DNA from: Patescibacteria group bacterium
GTDB lineage: Bacteria; Patescibacteriota; WWE3; 2-01-FULL-39-13
Direction: 5' to 3'
DNA length: 16,046 nucleotides
Assembly (NCBI GenBank): GCA_030916925.1
Contig: JAUPVU010000016.1
Span: 1-16,046, forward strand
The translations under genes were made by a program, and so were the position numbers. Positions 1 through 8,100 of this stretch are shown here, piece after piece (position 1 is the stretch's first letter; every line of letters begins with the position of its first letter). The notes under the pieces are model-generated. The model did not search any database, was not told where the DNA came from, and worked only from the letters and a program-made list of their open reading frames with translations.

Positions 1-183
1 ACCGACGGCCCATACTTAGTTCCCGAACCAATTCGATCTAGAGGCGTAAAAATAAACAGGCCCGAATATGTTAAAATTATTGCCGAGAAAATAAGCGATA
101 TCAAAGGGATTTCTTCTGCTCAGGTGGCCTCTCAAACCACTCTAAATGCCACTAATTTTTTTAGTCTAAAAACAAATGATTGA
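1..183 (+). CDS. TatD-family metal-dependent deoxyribonuclease, C-terminal fragment
   Basis: Only the last 60 codons are inside the window, read in frame 1 and ending at TGA 181-183. The fragment starts TDGPYLVPEPIRSRG, which matches the TatD-family segment 'ETDSPYLAPxPxRG' carrying the late metal-binding Asp. It continues with NRPEYVKIIAEKI and a final helix ISSAQVASQTTLNATNFF, matching the family ending 'G.s.eeva..tt.Na..lF'. TatD proteins are cytoplasmic metal-dependent nucleases (3'-5' exonuclease / AP-endonuclease activities). The metal-binding N-terminal His motifs are outside the window, so activity cannot be judged. The downstream glycosyltransferase starts inside this gene (ATG at 176, stop at 181-183), so the two are translationally coupled. 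Confidence 0.78.
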   Translation, partial: TDGPYLVPEPIRSRGVKINRPEYVKIIAEKISDIKGISSAQVASQTTLNATNFFSLKTND

Positions 184-1708
184 TCCGAAAAAGAAACTAG
201 ATAGATTTTTAATGTTCATACCCGGCTTTTCTAGTTGGGTAATGATTTTTATGCCAATTTGGCTAGGGTTAACCTCACCAAGAACGGCATCTTTTGTTTT
301 AACTTTTATAGCCGTGTATTGGGTTTACCTTTCAGTTATACATGTTTACAACTTGTTCAAAGGCTATTACCGATATACAGAAGAAGTAAAAATAGATTGG
401 CTACAAAAAATCAAAGAATTAGATTTTGATAATCTTCCGGGAAGAGAAACTCGGCCAGATTCTTTTGAGCACACTAAACACTTCATTTTAATTCCAACAG
501 TAAGAGAAGGATATTCAATACTTAAAGATACTTTTGAAGCATTAATAAACAGTAATTATCCAAAAGAAAATATGGTAATTGTTGTTGGAACTGAAGAAAT
601 CGGAAAAGAAATTGTTGAAGAAGCCTTAGCGCATATTAGAGAAACTTTTGGAAACAAACTACCAAGAATAATGCATTTTATTCATCCACGAGGTTTGCCT
701 GGAGAAATCGTAGGAGTTGCTTCTCCAAATAGAAAATGGGCAACCGTAAAAGGCGTAGAAACATTATTAGCAGAAGGCGAAAATATTAAGAATTATATTT
801 TTACAACTTTTGATTCTGACTGGAAATTACATAAAGAATTTATTCCTAGACTAACTTATGAATACTTAATAGATGAAAAACGATTCAATAGATTTTATGA
901 AACAGTTGTTCATTTGTTCAGCAACAATCTTTTTGACGTACCTTTAATTTCAAGGATTGAATCTCACAATATAACTCTTGGAATGTTGGCAAACTGGACG
1001 TTATCACCAAATTATAAGGAATCATTTTCTTGTTACTCTGCCGCTTTACAAACATTGATTGATGCAAATTATTGGGACACCACAATGATTGACGATACGG
1101 TTTTCTATTGGAGAGCTTTGCTTGCAAGAGACGGAGATTTTACTGCAAAACATTTTTACATACCAATTTATGGAGATGCAACAGATGGAGATACGTATCT
1201 AAAAGCTCATAAAAATCTTTATAAACAATTAGAACGATGGGGTTGGGGAAGTATAACTACTGTAATTGGATTAAAAACTGTATTTACGATTTTGAGGAAG
1301 AAAACCTCATTCGAAGACAAAGTATTATGGGTCTGGTCAAAAATGGAACGTCATTTATTCTTACGTACAAGTGTTTTCTTATTAACATTTGGATTCTCAA
1401 TTATTACTTTAGTAAATATAACTTTTAAAAGTACGACAACGGTTTATGCCCTTCCACAAACTCTAAGCTTTTTGCTTACGACAGGGTTAATAATGTTAAT
1501 TCCAATTGGATATATAAAATATAAGCTCTACCAAGACTTAATAAAAAAAGACTGGCCATTTTGGCGAAAAGCTATAATCTTTTTGGAAGGACCTTTGATT
1601 ATGATTAATTTATTAACATTCTCCTTCATTCCTTGGTTAATTGCAGAAACTAAAATGATGTTTGGAAACCTTCCAAAAGTTACTTTTTATACTCCAAAAA
1701 CCAGATAG
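176..1708 (+). CDS. Membrane GT2-family glycosyltransferase (processive type)
   Basis: 510 aa. Two N-terminal membrane segments (about 12-31 and 37-60) precede a cytosolic GT-A domain (about 100-360), followed by about three more membrane segments (about 398-415, 428-447, 466-490). The catalytic signature of processive GT2 enzymes (cellulose/hyaluronan synthase type) is visible. It consists of DSD at 213-215 for nucleotide-sugar and metal binding, DD at 306-307 in IDDTVFYWRA as the likely catalytic-base region, and QLERW at 351-355, which is a QxxRW motif. It should transfer sugars from a nucleotide-sugar donor to a growing glycan at the inner face of the membrane, possibly with translocation. 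The substrate cannot be told from sequence. The start ATG overlaps the end of the TatD gene by 8 nt, with no Shine-Dalgarno. The next gene, a lipid-linked sugar-phosphate transferase, begins 17 nt after its stop, which supports a shared surface-polysaccharide pathway. Confidence 0.85.
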   Translation: MIDPKKKLDRFLMFIPGFSSWVMIFMPIWLGLTSPRTASFVLTFIAVYWVYLSVIHVYNLFKGYYRYTEEVKIDWLQKIKELDFDNLPGRETRPDSFEHTKHFILIPTVREGYSILKDTFEALINSNYPKENMVIVVGTEEIGKEIVEEALAHIRETFGNKLPRIMHFIHPRGLPGEIVGVASPNRKWATVKGVETLLAEGENIKNYIFTTFDSDWKLHKEFIPRLTYEYLIDEKRFNRFYETVVHLFSNNLFDVPLISRIESHNITLGMLANWTLSPNYKESFSCYSAALQTLIDANYWDTTMIDDTVFYWRALLARDGDFTAKHFYIPIYGDATDGDTYLKAHKNLYKQLERWGWGSITTVIGLKTVFTILRKKTSFEDKVLWVWSKMERHLFLRTSVFLLTFGFSIITLVNITFKSTTTVYALPQTLSFLLTTGLIMLIPIGYIKYKLYQDLIKKDWPFWRKAIIFLEGPLIMINLLTFSFIPWLIAETKMMFGNLPKVTFYTPKTR

Positions 1709-1725
1709 TTATATACTAGGTAAAT

Positions 1726-3198
1726 ATGAAGCCTCGAATTAAGAAGCTAGGAACAATTAGAGACTTATTCAACGAAAACCTCCCATATATGATAGTGATC
1801 GCGATTTTATTGCTTTCATTAGCGGGGTACATTCAAGAGAATTTTCGAAACCTTCCGTTTCAAATCCCGCTATATTATGGCTTAGCATGGGGACCACAAC
1901 AACTAGGCCCTCGTAATTATCTTTGGATTTTTTATTCAATCCTTGTTTTAATTGGAATCATAAATTCAGTGATGTCGATGATTGAAACTAGAAAAGGTAA
2001 TTATCAAATCTCAAAACTTTATCATTATTTTTCTTTTTTTATTATCGTTACTGGCTCTGTTTTTATTCACGATACAATTTCTTCGGTTACGCTTTTTAAT
2101 CTTGAAGTCCCCATGATTCTTAGACTTATCATTTTACCAATGCTAGCCGCAGGAATTACCGTTTTACTAGTTACTCCACTTGTAATAAAACTAGCCAGGC
2201 GATATGGATTTATGGATGACCCTCTCGCGCATAAACATCCAGGAATGTTAATTAAAAAGCCGACTCCAAGAGCTGGAGGTCTTGCATATTATTTGGGTAT
2301 TATTATCCCAGGACTCGTTGTTTTGCCTATACTTAGTAGTCAAAAACTTATTGGAATTTTAATTGGTGCTGCGATTTGTGTTTTGGTCGGTTTAAAGGAC
2401 GATAAAAAAGATATACATCCGATTACCAGATTATTAGTGCAAATCTTAACTGTTAGCATACCGGTTTTATCGGGAATAATTCTTTTATATATACCTAATC
2501 CTTTTGGAGACGCAGTCGTTCTTGACCAATACCGAATTACTTTTAATTTTTTAGGCGATCATAGCGTTTACTATTATTCTGTACTTGTAGCAATGCTATG
2601 GATGGGAGTTACGATGAATTTTATGTCTTTTGCAAATGGCTCGGATGGAGCTTACGCAGGATTAGTCTTTGTGGCTTCGTTTGTAATAGCCATTGTAATG
2701 TTTCAGACTCTTGATGTTGATCCGGAGCAGGCTATGTTTATAAAATTGGCAGCGTTATCTGCAGGCGCCGCAATTGGAATGGCGTATTTTACCTGGCCTC
2801 CTCAAAAATTATTGTGGGGGTTTGGAGCAACCTCTGCTGGGCTGATAATTGCGGCGCTGTCTATAATTGGCAGTACTAAAGTTGCGGTTATGTTATTAGT
2901 TCTATTGATTCCATTTTTTGATGGATTGGTTGCGGTCGTTAGAAGAATTCGAAGAGGACAACTTCCATTCTGGGGAGACCGTGAACATCTTCACCACAAA
3001 CTTCTATTTAGACTTGGATGGAATAAATCTAAGGTTGCCACATTCTACTGGGCATCATCAATAATGTTAGGAGTCGTGGGAATTTTAACTTCTGGAAAAG
3101 TTCGAGCATTATGGGCTTTAACAATGGTAGGGATTTTCTTTTTAGGAATTGCAGCTCTTAACTTTATTGGAAAAGATAAAGAAGCGACTGTTAAATAA
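1726..3198 (+). CDS. MraY/WecA-family polyprenyl-phosphate sugar-1-phosphate transferase with N-terminal extension
   Basis: 490 aa, polytopic membrane protein. The core from about 130 onward has PNPT-family landmarks. These are LKDDKKD (D225, D226, D229), a variant sugar-nucleotide motif N298-FMSFANGSDG-308, FFDG with D399, and D418-REHLHH-424 matching the WecA/TagO 'HIHH' motif. The family transfers a sugar-1-phosphate from a UDP-sugar to undecaprenyl phosphate, starting a lipid-linked glycan. HIHH points to the WecA/TagO/RgpG branch rather than MraY. Two things are odd. About 130 residues with roughly three extra membrane segments (21-36, 66-86, 100-118) precede the core, against a usual length near 350 aa. 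Also, the usual NxxNxxDGxDG has Ser for the second Asn and Asn for the first Asp. The sugar donor is therefore unassigned. The gene follows the GT2 gene by 17 nt. Its 3' end overlaps the convergent UbiA-family gene by 8 nt. Confidence 0.85.
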   Translation: MKPRIKKLGTIRDLFNENLPYMIVIAILLLSLAGYIQENFRNLPFQIPLYYGLAWGPQQLGPRNYLWIFYSILVLIGIINSVMSMIETRKGNYQISKLYHYFSFFIIVTGSVFIHDTISSVTLFNLEVPMILRLIILPMLAAGITVLLVTPLVIKLARRYGFMDDPLAHKHPGMLIKKPTPRAGGLAYYLGIIIPGLVVLPILSSQKLIGILIGAAICVLVGLKDDKKDIHPITRLLVQILTVSIPVLSGIILLYIPNPFGDAVVLDQYRITFNFLGDHSVYYYSVLVAMLWMGVTMNFMSFANGSDGAYAGLVFVASFVIAIVMFQTLDVDPEQAMFIKLAALSAGAAIGMAYFTWPPQKLLWGFGATSAGLIIAALSIIGSTKVAVMLLVLLIPFFDGLVAVVRRIRRGQLPFWGDREHLHHKLLFRLGWNKSKVATFYWASSIMLGVVGILTSGKVRALWALTMVGIFFLGIAALNFIGKDKEATVK

Positions 3199-4162
3199 CA
3201 ACCGTTTCGGCAAAGAGAGGCAGTATATTTGTAATCAAAACAATAATAATTGTCATTAAAACTACAGAGAATAATAGTGGTTTATCGTTCAGCAATACTC
3301 TCTCTGGACTTTCACCCTCTTTCTTTTCATATATTACATATAAATACCTTGCAACTCCATAAATCACGATAGGAATTGTTAGCATTAATAATTTTGGCCC
3401 CGCTAAAGTTGACGGTAGAAACTTTCCAAATTCACCCTGAAATGGATTATCAGGAGATGTTTGAAAAGCAAATAAAGCATACGTAATAATTGAAAATGAC
3501 GCCGACATTGAAATCATCGAATCTAATAAATTATCAGGGTAGTGTTTTAAAATCGTTCGGGTACTCTCTCTCGAAATCCCCTGGGCTTCTAATAAAGTAC
3601 GCTCTGCGCGTCTCTTTCCAAATGCCAAAAGGAGTGATGCTCCTGTAATTGCGAGAATTAACCAAGATGAAATTGATAATGGGATTGCTAATGCTCCCGC
3701 AAAAGCCCTAAGTATAAATCCTAAAGAAATAGTTAACGCATCAACGATTATTACATCTTTTAGCTTAAGGTTATAAGCCATTTGAAGTAACACATAAATA
3801 CAAAGGACTATTCCAAAATATTTACCCACATTTACAAACGAGAGTGGTAAGAATACCAAAAAAATACATACTGCTAATATGGTTGCTAATTTAATCGGGA
3901 GTTTGCCTGACGCAATTGGACGATTCTTTTTTACCGGATGAAGTTTATCTTTTTCAATATCCTTAAGATCATTTACAAGATATACACCAGATGCAATTAC
4001 AGAAAAAAATACAAACGCACTAACTCCTTTCCAAAAGATTTCAGCGTTAAAAAGTTCTCCAGAAAAAATAATAGGGGCAAAAATGATAAGATTCTTAATC
4101 CATTGTCTTGGCCTAAACGCTCGGAAAATATGATAGATTAAATGATCTGACTTCAATACCAT
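3191..4162 (-). CDS. UbiA-family prenyltransferase, decaprenyl-phosphate phosphoribosyltransferase type
   Basis: 323 aa from the chosen ATG at 4162-4160. The protein begins with RAFRPRQWIKNLIIFAP, typical of the DPPR-synthase branch of UbiA. The first Asp-rich motif is NDLKDIEKD (D65, D68, D72) followed by HPVKKNRPIASG. The second is YNLKLKD..IVD (D136, D141). About eight or nine membrane segments follow. Characterised relatives move phosphoribose from PRPP onto a polyprenyl phosphate, making the lipid-linked precursor of decaprenyl-phospho-arabinose for cell-wall arabinan. Whether this organism makes arabinan or ribosyl units is inference. A TTG nine bases upstream (4171-4169) also opens the frame, but it overlaps a perfect extended -10 (TGCTATAAT, 4171-4179). 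That favours the ATG with a leaderless or near-leaderless mRNA. The gene is convergent with the PNPT-family transferase. Confidence 0.78.
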   Translation of the reverse strand: MVLKSDHLIYHIFRAFRPRQWIKNLIIFAPIIFSGELFNAEIFWKGVSAFVFFSVIASGVYLVNDLKDIEKDKLHPVKKNRPIASGKLPIKLATILAVCIFLVFLPLSFVNVGKYFGIVLCIYVLLQMAYNLKLKDVIIVDALTISLGFILRAFAGALAIPLSISSWLILAITGASLLLAFGKRRAERTLLEAQGISRESTRTILKHYPDNLLDSMISMSASFSIITYALFAFQTSPDNPFQGEFGKFLPSTLAGPKLLMLTIPIVIYGVARYLYVIYEKKEGESPERVLLNDKPLLFSVVLMTIIIVLITNILPLFAETVVI

Positions 4163-4170
4163 TTGATGCA

Positions 4171-4179
4171 ATTATAGCA
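4171..4179 (-). promoter_or_regulatory. Extended -10 promoter for the UbiA-family gene
   Basis: The minus strand reads TGC-TATAAT, a perfect -10 with its TG extension. It ends 8 nt before the ATG at 4162, so transcription should begin at or within a base or two of the start codon. No good -35 is visible, as expected for an extended -10 promoter. Confidence 0.6.
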
Positions 4180-4185
4180 AACCTG

Positions 4186-4737
4186 TTAGATTTTAATTTT
4201 TCCGCCGATTTTCGCAATTAGATCTTCGTAAAAAGTACTCTCTGGTTCTTCTTCAATTGATAGATACTCATTTACAAGTCGTACTAATGCGTTTTTATCC
4301 ATATCGTTTGGAAGGATCAAGAATAATCGACCTGGTAATGAATCTACCGTATTAAAAGTTAACAGATCATATCCATATTTTTTTTCTAGGAAAAAGTTTT
4401 TGAAATAGTCCCACTTGTACAAATGTGCTGACGCATAATGTATGCCACTGGTACTTATTTTATGAACAACATTTTTAGGTGGTATGGAAGTCGCAACGTA
4501 GACTACAAAATAAACGGAAAACAATACAAGAACAAAAACGACCTCTTTGAATATTAAAAGCAAAATCGAAAAGAAAATAATAATTACCGCAATCTTTCTA
4601 TAAAAATCTCTGGATTTTTTAACGAAGATCCTTTCAGGGGCCTCCCATTCTAGAAGTACTTGGGTCGGTTTTATGATTTTAGGAACACTCTCTACCTCTG
4701 TTTCTTCTGGTGGTAAGAACTTACTAAAAATAGCCAT
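4186..4737 (-). CDS. Hypothetical two-TM membrane protein
   Basis: 183 aa, family not recognised. The N-terminal 46 residues are acidic then basic (EETEVESVPK, KKSRDFYRK). Two adjacent hydrophobic segments follow (about 47-63 and 66-84). A cytosolic C-terminal domain of about 100 residues contains VHKISTSGIHYASAHLYKWDYFKNFFLEKKYG, then a predicted beta/helix pattern ending in an acidic helix and a basic tip (KIGGKIKI). The 'two TM plus STSGI..W..' pattern resembles small membrane proteins with PH-like domains (YcxB/DUF5673-like), but I only suggest that. It lies between the UbiA-family gene (23 nt downstream) and the histidine phosphatase gene (23 nt upstream), all on the minus strand. A -10-like TATAGT (4746-4751) sits 8 nt before its ATG, so it may have its own leaderless transcript. 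Confidence 0.72.
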   Translation of the reverse strand: MAIFSKFLPPEETEVESVPKIIKPTQVLLEWEAPERIFVKKSRDFYRKIAVIIIFFSILLLIFKEVVFVLVLFSVYFVVYVATSIPPKNVVHKISTSGIHYASAHLYKWDYFKNFFLEKKYGYDLLTFNTVDSLPGRLFLILPNDMDKNALVRLVNEYLSIEEEPESTFYEDLIAKIGGKIKI

Positions 4738-4745
4738 TTGATGTA

Positions 4746-4751
4746 ACTATA
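4746..4751 (-). promoter_or_regulatory. Candidate -10 box for the two-TM protein gene
   Basis: The minus strand reads TATAGT, 8 nt before the ATG at 4737-4735, the same spacing as the stronger extended -10 sites in this window. There is no TG extension and no clear -35. The call rests mainly on the repeated spacing. Confidence 0.35.
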
Positions 4752-4760
4752 TTAACATAA

Positions 4761-5324
4761 CTATATCTTCGTATCATACAACCTTGTATGAGCCGCATCT
4801 GACACTGAAATAATATGCTCAAATCCCGTATCATCAACATCTATTATTGTTAAGGAAGTGTTATGAATAACAAAATGTGTAAATGTTGTTGGACTTGCTT
4901 CACCCAAAATTCGCATTAATAAAGATCTAATAAGATTTCCATGTGTGAATAAAATAATTTCCTCATTTAGGTGTCGCCTCGTAAATCTATGAAATAATTC
5001 GTAAATTCTATCAGCATTTTCTTTTAAATCCTTTATCCCCGCAACAGGAGTAGGTTGACCTGGTCTTGGCCAATCTTCATTTCCTACCTCGTTAAGTGCA
5101 GAGGTATAAATAACGGGCATTTGATGATCTTCGTTAACAATTTGGCAGGTTTCCATTGCTCTTTGAAGACGACTGCAATACATCGAGTTAAATTTATTTT
5201 CTTTTAAACGTCGTGCAAGTTGTAATGCTTGAATTTTTCCTTGGTTATTTAATGGATAGTTATCTAACTGAAGCCCATCAAGTCCATAAGCATCCCCATG
5301 CCTGACTAGATAAATACGTGTCAT
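4761..5324 (-). CDS. Histidine phosphatase superfamily protein (GpmB/CobC/SixA-like)
   Basis: 187 aa, cytosolic. The RHG motif is at the N-terminus (YLVRHGDA, R8-H9-G10), where H9 is the phospho-accepting His. The second basic patch is YCSRLQRAMET (R52, R55), the acid/base region is NEVGNEDW (around E79), and the second catalytic His is in FTHGN (H128). All key residues of branch 1 histidine phosphatases are present, so the protein should be active. Substrates in this branch range from phosphoglycerate to alpha-ribazole phosphate, phosphoproteins and nucleotides, and sequence alone does not choose among them. The start ATG at 5324 is supported by the conserved N-terminus (MTRIYLVRHG) and by an extended -10 TGCTACTAT (5333-5341) 8 nt upstream. 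It is upstream of the two-TM protein gene on the same strand. Confidence 0.88.
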   Translation of the reverse strand: MTRIYLVRHGDAYGLDGLQLDNYPLNNQGKIQALQLARRLKENKFNSMYCSRLQRAMETCQIVNEDHQMPVIYTSALNEVGNEDWPRPGQPTPVAGIKDLKENADRIYELFHRFTRRHLNEEIILFTHGNLIRSLLMRILGEASPTTFTHFVIHNTSLTIIDVDDTGFEHIISVSDAAHTRLYDTKI

Positions 5325-5332
5325 ATATATTT

Positions 5333-5341
5333 ATAGTAGCA
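5333..5341 (-). promoter_or_regulatory. Extended -10 promoter for the histidine phosphatase gene
   Basis: The minus strand reads TGC-TACTAT, ending 8 nt before ATG 5324, so a leaderless or near-leaderless mRNA is expected. No convincing -35 lies upstream. Confidence 0.5.
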
Positions 5342-5393
5342 GAAAAGGCCACCTGTTAGTAGGAATTTTATAGGGATTTCAGACATAAAAGCG

Positions 5394-5402
5394 TGATACA
5401 AT
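5394..5402 (+). promoter_or_regulatory. Extended -10 promoter for tRNA-Ser
   Basis: TGA-TACAAT on the plus strand ends 22 nt before the first base of the tRNA, giving a 5' leader of about 15 nt for RNase P to remove. No clear -35. Confidence 0.5.
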
Positions 5403-5424
5403 TGCGTAGTTACAGGCTAAACGA

Positions 5425-5514
5425 GGAGGGATGGCCGAGTGGTTTAAGGCGACGGTTTGCTAAACCGTTGGGGGTCTAAAAGCTCCCGCGCAGGTTCAAA
5501 TCCTGTTCCCTCCG
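5425..5514 (+). tRNA. tRNA-Ser (anticodon GCU)
   Basis: Cloverleaf read by eye. The acceptor stem is GGAGGGA (5425-5431) with TCCCTCC and discriminator G5514. The anticodon stem ACGGT/ACCGT encloses loop TTGCTAA, with anticodon GCT at 5459-5461, decoding AGC/AGU. A long class II variable arm and a normal T-loop TTCAAAT follow. The 3' CCA is encoded in the genome (5515-5517). The AT-only-looped hairpin GGTAAATATATTACC just downstream (5530-5544) has no T-run and is not called a terminator. Confidence 0.97.
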
Positions 5515-5574
5515 CCAAAATTGAATCTGGTAAATATATTACCTAACTCAAATCCAACAGCATTCCTATAATTT

Positions 5575-6555
5575 TTACCGAAATAACGAACCTTGGATAT
5601 AATTTGAAGTATCAGCGTATCTTTGCAAATGTTCTGCAATTTTTCTGTAGGTAAAAGGATCCCCAAGTTTCAATCCTTTTGCGAATTCTGGGAACCTAGT
5701 GGAAACATAATTAAAAAGTCTCAACTGAAATCCAGCCTCAAGCGTTAACTTAGAGTAATAATCATAATTTGCTTTACTCTTATCCTCTGGCAAATCACAC
5801 CATAAGTCCAAAATAGCTTTTAGTAAAACTGCTTCTCCTTTTGCCAAGATGGGATGTGCTTTTAATGCATCTTGAAACCCCAATGCCTTATAATCTCCTA
5901 CTAAGCCAAAACCTCTCTCAAAATCCCAGAATTTCCCTGATATCGATCTTACAAATGACGTTTCAACTCCTTTAAAAGGATAAAGCATGTTTCTTTTCCC
6001 AAGTTTTGTATTATCCATCTCGGAAAAAATAATCTCTATTGAGCAGGCGGTTTCAGTTCTCTTAAATGCTAAATATCCAACTCCATGCATCTTCAAGTGA
6101 ACCAGCTCGTCCCCTTCATTCATTTCAGGATTAGTAATTATTCGCGGTTGAAATGAAGCCATCGCAGGTTTCGAAAAAAGGCCATGCCGAGAGACCCTAG
6201 ATAGAGCGGTCATGTCCTCTACTGCATACCCTGAGTTTGATAAGACGGTCTCTGATATAACATCCGAATCAATCGCCCCAGCTTCAGAACCCCTCTCTAA
6301 GGCTTTGTAATTATGATAAGCCTGAGCAGAATCCATTAAAACTAATTGCACAACGTTTGAAAAAGTCTCGTCAAAAGTATCATCATTTCGATAAAGCTCC
6401 TCTGGGCGAACTCTTGCCTGTGTTTTGAGATGAGAAGACCATTCACTATAAATATCATACGCACCATCAAATCCCTTTACCCAGGGGTCAATAAAATCGC
6501 GAGCCTGTTCTATCCTTTGAAATTCTGGCGGTAAACTTGCTGACAGCGCATCCAT
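5575..6555 (-). CDS. Hypothetical soluble protein, family not recognised
   Basis: 326 aa with no signal peptide, membrane segment or motif that I recognise. The N-terminal half (about 1-135) looks mostly helical, rich in acidic and aromatic residues (DPWVKGFDGAYDIYSEW). The middle (about 140-200) looks beta-rich (HLKMHGVGYLAFKRTETACSIEIIFSE), and the C-terminal third is helical again, ending SNYIQGSLFR. It has three Trp in its N-terminal and central parts and only two Cys. It stands alone between tRNA-Ser and a divergent DUF1761-like gene, so the context gives no functional hint. A palindrome GGATA-CTA-TATCC (6563-6575) lies just upstream of its ATG and may serve as promoter or operator, since TATAGT is inside it. 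The start is the first ATG of the frame, with no Shine-Dalgarno, and could be a few residues off. Confidence 0.68.
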   Translation of the reverse strand: MDALSASLPPEFQRIEQARDFIDPWVKGFDGAYDIYSEWSSHLKTQARVRPEELYRNDDTFDETFSNVVQLVLMDSAQAYHNYKALERGSEAGAIDSDVISETVLSNSGYAVEDMTALSRVSRHGLFSKPAMASFQPRIITNPEMNEGDELVHLKMHGVGYLAFKRTETACSIEIIFSEMDNTKLGKRNMLYPFKGVETSFVRSISGKFWDFERGFGLVGDYKALGFQDALKAHPILAKGEAVLLKAILDLWCDLPEDKSKANYDYYSKLTLEAGFQLRLFNYVSTRFPEFAKGLKLGDPFTYRKIAEHLQRYADTSNYIQGSLFR

Positions 6556-6599
6556 GGCTATAGGATACTATATCCGTTAAAAAAGTAAATCGATAAATT

Positions 6600-6608
6600 T
6601 GGTAAAAT
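6600..6608 (+). promoter_or_regulatory. Extended -10 promoter for the DUF1761-like gene
   Basis: TGG-TAAAAT ends 6 nt before ATG 6615. The expected transcription start coincides with the A of the start codon, so a leaderless mRNA is likely. No -35 is visible. Confidence 0.45.
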
Positions 6609-6614
6609 ATTCAC

Positions 6615-7100
6615 ATGAAACACAACCATCTCGCAATCTGGATTCTAGTTTTAGCAACTCAGGTTTATTCTTTACTTTGGTACTCTGCCCCGATGTTTGG
6701 CGGACAGTGGGCAAAACTTCAAGGAAAAGAAACCGTCGTTAACGTTTCTACGGATCCACTTCCATATATCATTAATATTTTTGCTACGGTTCTACTTGCT
6801 TATGCAACTTCGATTCTCATAACTAAATTTAACTTGTTTAATGTGGCAAAATCAGCACTCGTTGGATTTATAATTTCTATTGGATTTTTACTACCATCAA
6901 TTTTTAGTCGATACGCATTTATGGAAGTAAACTTTTTAATTGCACTTATCGATTGGGGAGTTCTTGCTTCTGTGGTAGTCCTATCATTTGTCGTTCTTTC
7001 TTTATTTAGAGTAAAAGAAACTGTAGTCCATTCAGATACAGTTGAAGAGGCCTTACCAGAAGAACCCGCAGATGAAGTTACCGTTGTCGAGGATCTTTAA
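6615..7100 (+). CDS. DUF1761-like four-TM membrane protein
   Basis: 161 aa. Membrane segments are at about 7-25, 50-70, 79-98 and 107-132. The N-terminal part [18 protein letters not shown] (20-37) fits the DUF1761 signature (a WYS..lFG..W.kl pattern after the first membrane segment), and I assign the family by that resemblance. The molecular function of DUF1761 proteins is unknown. A 28-residue acidic cytosolic tail (134-161, rich in E, D and V) extends past the usual domain. The gene has an extended -10 right before its ATG and no Shine-Dalgarno. It is convergent with trpS, and the two stop codons overlap by 4 nt (7097-7100), leaving no room for a terminator between them. Confidence 0.75.
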   Translation: MKHNHLAIWILVLATQVYSLLWYSAPMFGGQWAKLQGKETVVNVSTDPLPYIINIFATVLLAYATSILITKFNLFNVAKSALVGFIISIGFLLPSIFSRYAFMEVNFLIALIDWGVLASVVVLSFVVLSLFRVKETVVHSDTVEEALPEEPADEVTVVEDL

Positions 7101-8092
7101 ATATCAAAAAGTTTCATTGCTGTTTTAACTTCATGTAAAGTTTCGGCAGCAATTTCTCTTGCGCGATTAGTTCCAAATTTTAGAATATCCAATAATAAAT
7201 CTTTATCCTCATAAAGTTTTCTACGCTCTCTTACTGGATCTAGAAAAGAATTAATAGCTACAACTAATTTTTGTTTTACTTCGATATCTCCAACTTGACC
7301 TTTTACATATCTATTTTTTAAATCTTCAACTTCCGCTTTATTGGAATTAAAAATATCATGGTAAATAAAAACAGGATTTCCTTCGACTCTTCCTGGGTCG
7401 GTTGCTCTAATTCTATTTGGATCCGTATACATCGACATTATTTTAGCTCTAACAGTCTCCGCGTCGTCATCAAGGAAGATTGCATTATTAAGTGATTTCC
7501 CCATTTTAGAATTATTATCTAAACCAACAAGTCTTGCGGTCTCTCCAACTTTTGCTTCGGGAACTGGAAACACTTCTCCATAAACCGAATTAAATTTACG
7601 AACAATTTCTCTAGTTTGTTCTATATGAGGTAATTGATCTTCTCCAACCGGAACAAGATTTGCTTTGAAAATCGTAATATCGGCAGCTTGTGAAACTGGA
7701 TACATTAGAAACCCAAGCGGAACCCCTTCATTAAACTTTTGTTTCTCTTTTATTTCATCCTTAACGGTCGGATTTCTTTCGAGCCGAGCTATTGTAACTA
7801 GATTCGCATAATAAATTGTGAGCTCAGCAATTTGTGGAATGGCCGACTGCAAGAGGAAAGTAACTTTCTTTGGATCTAATCCTACCGCTAAATTATCTTG
7901 CAAAACTTGTAACGTATTTTTTGAAACTTTTTCTGGGTCGTCAAAATTATCCGTTAACGCCTGAACATCTGCAATCATAATAAATGTTTCATAGTCGTCT
8001 TGAAATTGCACTCTGTTTTCAAGTGTTCCGACATAATGACCAAGATGTAAATGACCGGTGGGACGAGCACCCGTTAAAATTCGTTTTTTCAT
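7097..8092 (-). CDS. trpS: Tryptophanyl-tRNA synthetase
   Basis: 331 aa, the normal length for bacterial TrpS. It charges tRNA-Trp with tryptophan in the cytosol. The N-terminus is typical ([17 protein letters not shown]), with the class I HIGH motif as HLGH at 16-19. The KMSKS loop is KMGKS at 196-200 within [16 protein letters not shown]; Gly at this position is tolerated in many TrpS. The family segment YPVSQAADI (131-139) and the Trp/ATP-pocket region [17 protein letters not shown] (147-163) are intact. The anticodon-binding helical domain fills the C-terminus. A -10 TATAAT (8101-8106) lies 8 nt before the ATG, and an elongator-type tRNA-Met gene lies 61 nt upstream on the same strand. 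The 3' end overlaps the DUF1761-like gene by 4 nt. Confidence 0.96.
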   Translation of the reverse strand: MKKRILTGARPTGHLHLGHYVGTLENRVQFQDDYETFIMIADVQALTDNFDDPEKVSKNTLQVLQDNLAVGLDPKKVTFLLQSAIPQIAELTIYYANLVTIARLERNPTVKDEIKEKQKFNEGVPLGFLMYPVSQAADITIFKANLVPVGEDQLPHIEQTREIVRKFNSVYGEVFPVPEAKVGETARLVGLDNNSKMGKSLNNAIFLDDDAETVRAKIMSMYTDPNRIRATDPGRVEGNPVFIYHDIFNSNKAEVEDLKNRYVKGQVGDIEVKQKLVVAINSFLDPVRERRKLYEDKDLLLDILKFGTNRAREIAAETLHEVKTAMKLFDI

Positions 8093-8100
8093 CTAGAAAT

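Noticed and set aside
4163..4171. TTG start for the UbiA-family gene adding three residues
   Set aside because: The TTG overlaps a perfect extended -10 box and could not be in the mRNA made from it. The ATG at 4162 fits better.
5530..5544. Hairpin GGTAAATATATTACC after tRNA-Ser
   Set aside because: The stem is only 5 bp, and neither strand has a T-run directly after it, so it is not called a terminator.
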